A stretch of DNA of 64,000 bases from DATKQJ01 sp035534295 (GTDB taxonomy: Bacteria > Chloroflexota > Dormibacteria > Dormibacterales > Dormibacteraceae): the NCBI GenBank assembly GCA_035534295.1, contig DATLSE010000052.1, positions 1 through 64,000 on the forward strand. The letters run 5' to 3'. This document shows, one piece after another, positions 43,701 to 50,924 of the stretch (position 1 is the stretch's first letter; every line of letters begins with the position of its first letter). Both the position numbers and the translations under genes were made by a program. The notes beneath the pieces were generated by a model. That model did no database searches. It was not told where the DNA came from and saw only the letters and a program-made list of their open reading frames with translations.

Positions 43701-44131
43701 CGCCCGAGGAGATCGAGGTCGTGGTCGGCCTCTTCGAGCGTCTGCGGCGCGGCACCTGGATCGACAAGACCGGGGCCTGCCGAGCCATGAACGTCGACGA
43801 CCTGCTCGTGGTCGCGCCCTTCAACGCTCACGTGGCCCGGCTCAAGACGGCGCTTCCAGAGGGGGCTCGGGTCGGAACAGTGGACAAGTTTCAGGGCCAG
43901 GAGGCGCCGGTGGTCATCTACTCCATGGCCAGCTCGAGCGCGGACGACGCTCCGCGCGGCATCGAATTTCTGTACAGCCTCAATCGCCTCAACGTCGCGA
44001 CCAGCCGCGCCAAGGCGCTCGCGATCATCGTCTGCAGCCCCCAGCTTCTGCTGGTACGGCCGCGGAGTCCGGATCAGATCCGGCTGGCGAACGCGCTCTG
44101 CCTGTTCAGCGCCATGGCGGCCAGGAGCTGA
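40742..44131 (+). CDS. TM0106-type RecB-like nuclease fused to RNase H-like and UPF1-like helicase domains
   Basis: The protein has 1129 residues from GTG 40742. Residues 1-230 resemble a Cas4/RecB nuclease (YEVVDAKLARHAKTRALLQT, then a Cys-rich YCNVCRWREGCQKRR). Residues about 310-510 form an RNase H-like 3'-5' exonuclease-type domain (DLFFDMEGDPYF, EDYNRADCEST). Residues about 740-1129 form a superfamily 1 DNA2/NAM7-type helicase: Walker A VQGPPGTGKTRTAGMI, Walker B YLFIDEAGQMS, LGDPQQL, and FQGQEAPVVIYSMA with NVATSRAK. The family (COG2251 plus COG1112) is known but unassigned; DNA or RNA processing, repair or defence are possible. The neighbours give no clue. The 184 bases before it contain nothing recognised. 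Confidence 0.88.
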   Translation: MYAFESQIITSATDLAEYLECEHLLQLERRAALGELTRPVPDDPGLALLSRLGQEHEAEQLARLRAEHGPELKIADWGNSPTALSRADGATRSAMTQGARLIYQATMFDGRWLGKADFLIRVDRPSGLGDYSYEVVDAKLARHAKTRALLQTTLYSEQVGRLQGNLPNQMHLILGDGRQQSFAVGDYTAFTQSARHRLEAALAAGPVDTYPEPVEYCNVCRWREGCQKRRSSDDHLSLVAAIRSDQIKRLRLAGVETMAALAATSLDQVPGISDRAYARIRRQAQLQVEARSTGRRIHELIDAIGPGIGLGALPPPASGDLFFDMEGDPYFHEEGLEYLFGVLEQNASRPRFRAFWAHDREQEKRAFEAFMDFVMERWDADPALHVYHYAAYEPVALKRLVGRHATREEELDRMLRGGLFVDLYQVVRQGVRVSEESYSLKSIEHFYLAPRAQAVTDAGSSIVAYERWRSERRQELLDGIEDYNRADCESTWGLRGWLEARRLEATEIFGVEVPRPLPRESEVEPPAAARAAATAALTARLLAGVPEERDDRSPDQQGRWLLAHSLSWHRREEKSDWWAHFDRIAKTDDELVDDPDSIGGLSFLCTVGQIKRSVIHRYAFDPEQEYKIDVGDKPLDPRTGRGVGEVDGLDRERGTIDLRWGTTSVRPHPSALIPAKPVMTDVLRGALDRLGAAVAAGGLGAAGAAADLLRRSPPSLRPAPAAGPLCGADEDPARAAQRIASLLQGSYLAVQGPPGTGKTRTAGMIIAGLADAGFRVGISASSHKVIANLLAAVAEAAAELGHQVRRMQKCDPAEPTGDQSLIRIDSNSAIYQSLAAGEVDVVGGTPWLWSREEAVGSLDYLFIDEAGQMSLANVLAVSGATTNLVLLGDPQQLSQPSKGAHPSGSDVSGLGHVLAGNPTIDPELGILLSTSWRMHPLVCEFVSEVAYDGRLESDPSCRRQAISSVESDLRAGLRFIPVPHRGNRTTSPEEIEVVVGLFERLRRGTWIDKTGACRAMNVDDLLVVAPFNAHVARLKTALPEGARVGTVDKFQGQEAPVVIYSMASSSADDAPRGIEFLYSLNRLNVATSRAKALAIIVCSPQLLLVRPRSPDQIRLANALCLFSAMAARS

Positions 44132-44135
44132 GCGG

Positions 44136-44918
44136 CTACTGGGCCACCCAGCCCCCGTCACAAACGATGATGGATCCGCAGAAGAAGGAGCCCTCGTCTC
44201 CGGCTAGGAGCAGGGCGGCGGGCACGATGTCCTGAACCTGACCGTTGCGACCCAGCGGGGTGCGGCTCACGAGCTCGGCGTTGTATTGAGGGTCCACCCG
44301 CAGATGGGCGTTCATCGGTGTTTCGATGGTGCCCGGCGCGATGCCGTTGACCAGGACTCCCTGGGGCCCGAACTCCACCGCCCAGGCCTTGGTCAGGGTC
44401 ATTAGCGCGCCCTTGGTGGCGCAGTAGAGCGAGCCACCGGCCATCCCGGTGATGGAGGCCACGGAGCAGAAATTGATGATCCGGCCCTGCCCTCGGGCAA
44501 GCATGTGACGCAGCGCTGCCTGGCCGGCGAAGTACGCCCCCTTGACGTTGACGTCGAAGGTCCGGTCGTACAGCTGCTCGTCGATCTCAAGCCCCGGGCC
44601 GAGGGGGAAGACGCCAGCCGCGTTGACCAGGATGTCGATCTGGCCGTACTCCTCGGCAGCGCGGTCGGCCAGGCGGCGGCAGTCCCCGACCAGCGCCAGA
44701 TCGGTGGGGACGAACAGCGCTCTGCCCCCCGCGGCGGTGATCTCCTCGACCAGAAGTTGGCCGCGACCAAGGTCGCGACCGGCCGCCACCACCACCGCCC
44801 CCTCGGCTGCGAACCTGGTTGCAACCCCGCGGCCGATCCCCGAGGTGGCTCCGGTGACGATTGCGACTCGGCCGTCGAGCTGCCCCGCCCGCCCTTCCAA
44901 CTGCTCTCGCGACTTCAA
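44136..44918 (-). CDS. Short-chain dehydrogenase/reductase, TTG start
   Basis: The protein has 260 residues. LDGRVAIVTGATSGIGRG binds the cofactor; NAAGVFPL follows; the active site is Ser in NFCSVASI and Tyr/Lys in LYCATKGAL; and NGIAPGTIETPM completes the classical pattern. TTG 44918 is preferred because GGAGG (44927-44931) lies eight bases upstream; a GTG at 44933 lies inside that ribosome site. It reduces or oxidises a hydroxy/keto group with NAD(P). It converges with the helicase gene, four bases apart. It lies alone on the minus strand, downstream of the PAS-GGDEF-ParA gene. Confidence 0.9.
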   Translation of the reverse strand: MKSREQLEGRAGQLDGRVAIVTGATSGIGRGVATRFAAEGAVVVAAGRDLGRGQLLVEEITAAGGRALFVPTDLALVGDCRRLADRAAEEYGQIDILVNAAGVFPLGPGLEIDEQLYDRTFDVNVKGAYFAGQAALRHMLARGQGRIINFCSVASITGMAGGSLYCATKGALMTLTKAWAVEFGPQGVLVNGIAPGTIETPMNAHLRVDPQYNAELVSRTPLGRNGQVQDIVPAALLLAGDEGSFFCGSIIVCDGGWVAQ

Positions 44919-45033
44919 TCTTTCCTCCTCCACACTTGTCCGGCGGCGTCGAAATGGAGCTGAAATTCGGCCCCGGTCGAAGGATCGGCGGGGACTGGGC
45001 GGATGGTTTGTGGGCTCGGCCGTCGGAGCCCGA

Positions 45034-47196
45034 TCAGGCGGATTGCCCGGCCGAGGCGTCCTCGCCACCGAGATGATCGGCCAGGGAGCGCACGCTCCGC
45101 GCGAAGCGACCGCGAGGATCGACCTGGATCTGGAGCTGGCCCGCCAGGCCGGTCAACTCGGGCCGGGCCCCGTAGTATGCGAACTCAGCGGCCATGGCCT
45201 GACCGAGGACTTGTTCCACCACATCGAGATTCATTGCCGAGTGGGGAGAACGATGGTTCAACACCGCGTGCACGCGTCCGGCGGGGACGCGTAGGACGTG
45301 GGTGGCGAGATCGATCAGCTGGCGGGTGTCGTGCATCGAGGTGAGCTCGGGCGTTGCCACCAGGATCAGGTGATCTGATACCTCCAGCGCCTCTAGGACG
45401 CAGTCGTCAAGCGTCGTGCCGAGATCGAAGATCACGTATTTGAAGTGCGGCTCCAGGGCCGCCCGGGCCCGGGCCAGGAGCTGGGGCGTGACCAGCTCCG
45501 CCTCCTCCGGCCGGAGCACGACGGGCAGGACCAGAAATCCCGCGGGGTGAGGCAGCGCCGTGCTCCAGGCGAGGTGATCGAAGATCGAGTCGGCGGCCTG
45601 GAGAAGACGGGCCAGGCAGGTGGAGGGCGTCAGGTTGGCCATCAGCGCGGCGTGGTTGTAGGGCAGCGCCAGGTCGACCAGCAGCACGTCCCCAGGGTGG
45701 CGGCGGCCGAGCTCGGCCGCCAAGTTCAGGGCCAGCGTGGTTCGACCCGAGCCCCCCTTGGTGGAGTAGATCGCGATCCGCTGCGACCCGGTGGCGGGCT
45801 TGTTGGTTCGGGCCAGGAGCGCGCGGAGGTGACTGTCGCGCTGGTCAGCCGCGCGCCGCAGGGCCTCTCGGAAGGCGGATCCCGGGGGCGCGGTTCGGGC
45901 GACCGACTCCTCGTCGAGAACCAACAGCCGGCAATCGGTCAGGGCGCGAACGTGGATCGGCACCGGGTTGTCGACGAACATCGCGTCCGGTCCGACGAAG
46001 TCGCCGGGACCCAGGGTGAGAAGTGGCATCGCCTCCGACCCTGCCCGGACCTCGCAGACGCCCTGGTCGATGATGCGCAGGGCCGAGTCCGATTGCGGAT
46101 GGATCAGATCCTCGCCGGCGCCTGCGGTCTGCTCGCTCAAGTAGCGGGCGATCCGGCGCAGGACGTTGTCCGGGACGGAGAGGAACAATGAGACTGGCTC
46201 AAGAACTTCCAGACGGCGGCCGACCTCTCCCCCGGCTGGGGCTGGGGACACCTCCTCGGGCTCCGGCACCTCAAAGGCCTCTGGCGGCAGAGCCGCCGCT
46301 GGTATCGGACCCAGATACATGGCCAGACGGGCCCGGCGCAGGAGTTCCTCGTCCGTCTCGAGCCCTGACTCGAGGGTGGCGACCCCGATCCGGATTTCGA
46401 TCGCGACACTGGATCCGTCCACGATGTATTCAGGCTCGAGGTCCGACCTGACGCGGCTTATGACCCCGGCCTCGAGCTCGTCTGGACCGACCGCGGTCAG
46501 GGCGATGGCGAACTCGTTGTACCCCATCCGACCCACCGAGTCGGTCGGCCGGGCTCGCACTCGAAGCCGCTGGGCCAGCTGGCCGAGCAGGACATCTACT
46601 CCCTGAGGACCCAATCCAGCCCTCAGGGAACCCAGATTGCCGATCTCGAACAGAATCACCGACAGCTGCCGGTCGGTCCCGGCGATGGAGGCGATCGTGG
46701 TCTGCAATTGGTCCACGAACAGGTTCGCATTGGGCAGTCCGGTGACCGCGTCATGCCGAAGCAGATGCTCGGTGTCGGACTCGCGCTTCTTGATCGCGGT
46801 GACATCCTCCACGGTCAGCACCAGGGAATCGGGCCGGTCGTCGGATCTGCGGGCCAGCGTGATAGTGGTCCGGCCCCACATCAGATCGGACTCGAGTTGG
46901 AAGCGCAACAGGGCGCGGATTCGGCCCTTCTGCAGCGTTGACAGGCGGCCGGCGCGAAGCGCGGCCGCATCATCTGGATGCAGAAGGTCGAAGAGCGCCC
47001 GACCCCGGAATTCGGATTCGGGGCGCCCGAACAGGGCACCGAACGCAGGGTTGGCGTCGATGATCACCCCCGCCAGGGTGATTCGCGCCATCGCCGCGCC
47101 CGCGGCCAGATACGCCGTGCGATAGGCATCGCCGGGCCGAGCCTGGCGCGGGGTCGCGCCCGCGTGGCGTGGTCTGAGCGCCGTTCGCCTAGGCAA
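45034..47196 (-). CDS. PAS - degenerate GGDEF - cNMP-binding - ParA/CpaE-like ATPase fusion protein
   Basis: The protein has 720 residues. A PAS domain is at about 25-135 (AGVIIDANPAFGALFGRPES). A diguanylate-cyclase fold is at 145-300 in which GGDEF reads GYNEF (225-229), so cyclase activity is lost. A CRP-type cyclic-nucleotide domain is at about 335-445 (LRIIDQGVCEVRAG, LGPGDFVGPDAMF). A MinD/ParA-type ATPase is at 470-715 (YSTKGGSGRTTLALNLA, VLLVDLAL, VIFDLGTTLDD). The P-loop lysine is Arg485 while the signature Lys480 remains, like degenerate CpaE/TadZ ATPases. No TM segment is present. A role placing or gating a surface machine in response to a nucleotide or redox signal is inferred. 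Confidence 0.82.
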   Translation of the reverse strand: MPRRTALRPRHAGATPRQARPGDAYRTAYLAAGAAMARITLAGVIIDANPAFGALFGRPESEFRGRALFDLLHPDDAAALRAGRLSTLQKGRIRALLRFQLESDLMWGRTTITLARRSDDRPDSLVLTVEDVTAIKKRESDTEHLLRHDAVTGLPNANLFVDQLQTTIASIAGTDRQLSVILFEIGNLGSLRAGLGPQGVDVLLGQLAQRLRVRARPTDSVGRMGYNEFAIALTAVGPDELEAGVISRVRSDLEPEYIVDGSSVAIEIRIGVATLESGLETDEELLRRARLAMYLGPIPAAALPPEAFEVPEPEEVSPAPAGGEVGRRLEVLEPVSLFLSVPDNVLRRIARYLSEQTAGAGEDLIHPQSDSALRIIDQGVCEVRAGSEAMPLLTLGPGDFVGPDAMFVDNPVPIHVRALTDCRLLVLDEESVARTAPPGSAFREALRRAADQRDSHLRALLARTNKPATGSQRIAIYSTKGGSGRTTLALNLAAELGRRHPGDVLLVDLALPYNHAALMANLTPSTCLARLLQAADSIFDHLAWSTALPHPAGFLVLPVVLRPEEAELVTPQLLARARAALEPHFKYVIFDLGTTLDDCVLEALEVSDHLILVATPELTSMHDTRQLIDLATHVLRVPAGRVHAVLNHRSPHSAMNLDVVEQVLGQAMAAEFAYYGARPELTGLAGQLQIQVDPRGRFARSVRSLADHLGGEDASAGQSA

Positions 47197-47930
47197 CGTT
47201 GGACCTCACCCGCCCGCTCCGACGGCGGCCGATCGGATGCCCCGGCGGTTGGCGGTCGCGATCGGGGCGATGGCTCCTCTGCCCGGCTCGCGACCTAATC
47301 GGATCTGAAGGGAGGGTCTGCTCTCGCGCGACCGGATGCAGGGCAGCGAGCTGGGTCGGCCCGATCCGGGCCAGAATGGCCAGATCGTCCGATACGAGGG
47401 GAAGGGCGCGTGCATGGCGGCCTGAGGCGCACTCGGATCTTGCCGTGGAGCCAGCCACACCCGCTCATTGAACCAGGTCACCACGCGAACGCATCCCCCT
47501 TAGCGCAAATCTCCGGGCGCAGACCAGGCGCCCCGTACCGCCGCCATACGCCAGTGGGCTCCGCCTCAGCGCGGCCGTGGTGCCCATCCCGGCTCGACCC
47601 GCCGTGACCGGCTGCCGCGCCCCGGAGGTGTCCTGGCCTGGGCGGCCAAGGCCGGGCACGCGCTCCTGATGGATGGAGATCAGATTCGCCAGGTGCCCGG
47701 CATCGCCGGCGTCCGCGTCGAGGTACCCCGACCAAGGGTCGAGCCCGATCCCGCTTCGGGGCGGGGCCCAGAGCGCTTGATCCGAGCCGGGAATCGGACC
47801 CGGCCGGCGACTTCTCACCTGCAGGCTCCAATTGACATCCCGCTCGGCGAGCGGGAATCATTAGCCGGTGTTCCAACCCCCGAGCGGTGGCTCTCCATCG
47901 AGCCCGCTGGGCGCGAACCATCTGAGTGCC
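47197..47930. other. Longest intergenic region, no confident gene
   Basis: 734 bases lie between the divergent fusion-protein gene and the second CitE gene. No tRNA, array or strong repeat was seen. A plus-strand frame around 47590-47720 reads protein-like (GGVLAWAAKAGHALLMDGDQ then IRQVPGIAGVRVEV) but soon becomes Pro/Arg-rich, with no clear start or family. It may be a gene remnant. Confidence 0.4.
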
Positions 47931-48788
47931 TTGGATCCGCTGCGCAGCATCCTCTACGTTCCCGCGCATCGCTCCGACCTGGTTCCAAAGGCGATCAGGT
48001 CAGGCGCCGAGGCGGTGTGCCTGGTCCTCGAGGATAGCGTCCCCCAGGACCGCAAGGACGAGGCCCGGCGGGCGCTGGGCTCGGCGCTCAAGAGCCTGGC
48101 GGAGCACCGCATGCCGGCCTTGATCAAGCTCAACCCACTCGGGCAGGGACTGCGGGAAGATCTCCTGAGCATCGATTCGCCGCCCCCGTTCGGGGTCATC
48201 GTGCCCCAGCTCGAGTCCGCCGACCAGGTGCGTGAGATCGACCTCCTGCTGGCCGGCTCACCGATAAGGATGCTGCTGCTGATCGAGACCCCGCGGGCGG
48301 CGGTGTGCGCGCTCGATCTGGCTCAGGCTTCGAACCGGGTCTGGGCGCTGATCTGCGCCGCGGCCGCGAACGGGGACATGGCCCGAGCCACCGGGATCAG
48401 GGCCACGCCCGGAGGCCTGGAGCGGCTCTATCTGCGCTCCAAGATCCTTCTCGAAGCCCGGGCTGCCGGTGTCGGTGCGCTGGACGGGGTCTACGCCCGG
48501 CCGGCCGACTCCGAGGGATTGCGCGCGGAGGCCACACTCTGCCGCCAGCTCGGTTTCGACGGCAAGCTCTGCCTCACCCCGGCCCAGGTGGAGGGCGTGA
48601 ACCAGGTCTTCCGCCCCTCGCCCGAGGAGCTGGCACGCGCCCGGGTCATCGTCGACGCCTTCGAGCAAGCCCTGGCCGCGGGCTCGGCTTCGCTGGTGGT
48701 CGACGGAGAGTTTGTCGACTACGCCATCGCCGCCTCCGCCCAGCAACTGCTGCGCGGCCCCGATGGCGCGCGGGAGCCGGTCCCCTGA
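47931..48788 (+). CDS. CitE-like C-C lyase (HpcH/HpaI aldolase / citrate lyase beta family)
   Basis: The protein has 285 residues from TTG 47931, chosen because the family and the 8273 paralogue begin at LRS. VCLVLEDSVPQDRKDEARRA, LLLIETPRAAV (metal-ligand Glu), AAAANGDMARATG and GFDGKLCLTPAQVEGVN follow in family order. The position of the substrate-binding Arg (VRVN in the paralogue) reads IKLN, so Lys replaces Arg. It likely cleaves a 3-hydroxyacyl-CoA into two fragments. It is followed by a type B amidohydrolase at a CTGA overlap and then a CoA-transferase at GTGA. An upstream GTG at 47868 would add 21 Pro/Ser-rich residues. Confidence 0.85.
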   Translation: MDPLRSILYVPAHRSDLVPKAIRSGAEAVCLVLEDSVPQDRKDEARRALGSALKSLAEHRMPALIKLNPLGQGLREDLLSIDSPPPFGVIVPQLESADQVREIDLLLAGSPIRMLLLIETPRAAVCALDLAQASNRVWALICAAAANGDMARATGIRATPGGLERLYLRSKILLEARAAGVGALDGVYARPADSEGLRAEATLCRQLGFDGKLCLTPAQVEGVNQVFRPSPEELARARVIVDAFEQALAAGSASLVVDGEFVDYAIAASAQQLLRGPDGAREPVP

Positions 48789-49693
48789 GCTACATCGACG
48801 CGCACACGCACGCCTTTCCGAGCGTCGAGATGGGCGACGACTGGCAGCGGGTGCCCGGCCTGCCGACGCCCACCCGCACCGGTGAACTCGGTGAGTTGAC
48901 CGAACTCATGGCCAGAGGCGGCATCGGGCGAGCGGTGATCCTGCTCTTCCCGCGCTCGGCCGAGCACTATCGAGCACTGCTGAGCGAGCCCGGCGGAGCG
49001 GAGCGCGAGGACGAGATCAGGGAGCGCATCAAGCAAGAGATCTATGACTACAACCGCTGGGGCGTGGCGGCGGCTCGGGCCGAGCCCCGGCTGCTCGCCT
49101 TCATCGGTGTCAACCCGCGCTTCCTGTCCGAGTCCGAGATCACCGCCGAGATCGACGCCATGGCGGCCGCTGGAGCAGCCGGGGTCAAGATCATCCCGCC
49201 CGCGATGGGCCTGTACGCCGACGACCCCCTGCTCCAGCCCGTCTATCAACGCGCGTCTGCGCTGCGATTGCCGGTGCTGAGCCAGTCCGGCGACGGCTTC
49301 CTGCCCCCTCCCGCCCCGGGCCGGGACCACTTCGGGCGTCCTCGCTACCACGGTCACAACCTGGCCAACTTCCCGCGCCTGACTCTGATCCTGGCCCACC
49401 TGGGGCACGGTTACTCTGACGATGTCGTCGAACTGGCCGGCCGATACGACAATCTCTACACCGACACCTCCTTTCAGCTCGGTCTGCTGGACCAGCCGGG
49501 GGAGTTCAACCGCGTCCAGATGGCCGACCTCTTCCGCCGCATCGGGGTCGAGCGGGTCCTGTTGGGGAGCAATTTCCCCATGGTCGACCCGATCGAGTAC
49601 GTGCACGCGCTGCAGAGCTTGCCCCTGAGCTCCGCCGAGCACGACCTGGTTGGCTTTGGGAACGCGCGCCGGGCGCTTGGGCTGACGGCGTGA
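48785..49693 (+). CDS. Type B amidohydrolase-2 family protein with Asn replacing the catalytic Asp, CTG start
   Basis: The protein has 302 residues. The HxH motif (YIDAHTHAFP) lies at residues 6-9 of the frame, so initiation must be just before it. The only candidate is CTG 48785, overlapping the CitE stop as CTGA, with GGGAG eight bases upstream. The paralogue at 11995 starts at the same place with GTGA. Lys135 (GVKIIPPAM) and LILAHLGHGY are kept. The motif G-T-D-x-P reads LGSNFPM, with Asn263 at the metal-ligand Asp position as in the paralogue. It sits between a CoA-ester lyase and a CoA-transferase, so hydration or decarboxylation of an acid is more plausible than amide hydrolysis. Confidence 0.83.
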   Translation: MSYIDAHTHAFPSVEMGDDWQRVPGLPTPTRTGELGELTELMARGGIGRAVILLFPRSAEHYRALLSEPGGAEREDEIRERIKQEIYDYNRWGVAAARAEPRLLAFIGVNPRFLSESEITAEIDAMAAAGAAGVKIIPPAMGLYADDPLLQPVYQRASALRLPVLSQSGDGFLPPPAPGRDHFGRPRYHGHNLANFPRLTLILAHLGHGYSDDVVELAGRYDNLYTDTSFQLGLLDQPGEFNRVQMADLFRRIGVERVLLGSNFPMVDPIEYVHALQSLPLSSAEHDLVGFGNARRALGLTA

Positions 49694-50910
49694 GCGCGGA
49701 CCCGAGCGGTCGCCCCGCCCTCCAGGGTGTGCGCGTACTGGACTTCACGCGCCACATGGCCGGCCCGTATGCCACCCTGGTGCTGGCCGATCATGGGGCC
49801 GACGTCATCAAGATCGAGCGCCTCCCCGCCGGGGATCCGACGCGGCACGCGGGCAAGGACTTCGTGGGCGATCAGAGCGCGATGTTCCTGCTCTGGAACC
49901 GCGGCAAGCGCAGCCTGGCCGTCGACTTCCAGAGCGCGACCGGGATGGAGCTGGTGCACCGCCTGGTGGAGTCGGCGGACGTGGTGGTGGAGAACTACCG
50001 GCCCGGTGTGGCCGACCAGATGGGCATCGGCTACACGGCGTTATCAGCGATCAATCCGGCCCTGGTCTACTGCTCGGTTTCCGCCTTCGGGGCCAGCGGC
50101 CCGCTGCGCGATGCCCCGGGCACGGATCCCGTGGTCCAGGCCTACTCGGGTGTGATGTCGGTGACGGGTGAGCGGGGCCGGCCGCCGGTGCTGGTGGGCG
50201 TTCCACTCGCCGACCACACCGGTGCCATGCACGCCGTTCAGGGCATCCTGCTCGCGCTGCTGGCGCGGCAGCGGAGCGGACGGGGCCAGCTGGTCGAGGT
50301 GCCGATGGTCTTCGCCTTGATGACCACCCTCAGCACCCGCCTGGGCAGCTATTGGACCACGGGACAAGATCCGGTCGCGGCCGGCGGTCAGCACAGCGCC
50401 TACGCTCCCTACCAGGTCTTCCCCACCGCCGATGGAGCCGCCGTCGCCGGCGCCTGGGGCGGCGACAGCTGGCCCCGGTTCTGCGCCGCGCTGGAGCGCG
50501 AGGACCTGGCCCTGGATCCGCGCTTCGAGACCAACCGAGCGCGGGTCGAGAACCTTGACCGGCTGCTGGAGATCCTGGAGCCCCTGCTGGCCTCCCGCAC
50601 CACCGCGGACTGGGAGGACCGCTTCCGCCGCGCGGGGGCCCTGTTCGCCCCCGTCAACACCATCTCTCAGGCCCTGAGTCACGAGCACACGCGCGCGGCC
50701 GGCATGGTCACCTCCCTGCACCACCCAACCCTGGGGGACATCCCGCAGCTGGCGCCTCCGATCAGGTTGTCGGAGAACCCGGCCCGGCTTCATCGACCCC
50801 CTCCGCTTTTCGGGGAACACACCGCCGAGGTGCTCTCAGAGGCCGGACTCACCGCTGCCGAGATCTCATCCCTGGCGGCCGCGGGGGTGATCGGTCTGGG
50901 TCCCGCCTGA
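49690..50910 (+). CDS. Family III CoA-transferase (CaiB/BaiF)
   Basis: The protein has 406 residues from GTG 49690, overlapping the amidohydrolase stop as GTGA. LQGVRVLDFTRHMAGPYATL, NRGKRSLAVDF and VVVENYRPGV are the family motifs, and the catalytic residue is D175 in GVPLADHTGAM. Tight coupling with the lyase and the type B amidohydrolase argues that the three act in sequence: the acid is loaded with CoA, modified, and cut. The donor (succinyl-CoA or the product acyl-CoA) is unknown. It converges with the quinone oxidoreductase gene. Confidence 0.92.
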   Translation: MSADPSGRPALQGVRVLDFTRHMAGPYATLVLADHGADVIKIERLPAGDPTRHAGKDFVGDQSAMFLLWNRGKRSLAVDFQSATGMELVHRLVESADVVVENYRPGVADQMGIGYTALSAINPALVYCSVSAFGASGPLRDAPGTDPVVQAYSGVMSVTGERGRPPVLVGVPLADHTGAMHAVQGILLALLARQRSGRGQLVEVPMVFALMTTLSTRLGSYWTTGQDPVAAGGQHSAYAPYQVFPTADGAAVAGAWGGDSWPRFCAALEREDLALDPRFETNRARVENLDRLLEILEPLLASRTTADWEDRFRRAGALFAPVNTISQALSHEHTRAAGMVTSLHHPTLGDIPQLAPPIRLSENPARLHRPPPLFGEHTAEVLSEAGLTAAEISSLAAAGVIGLGPA

Positions 50911-50924
50911 GCCGACAGCGCCGA

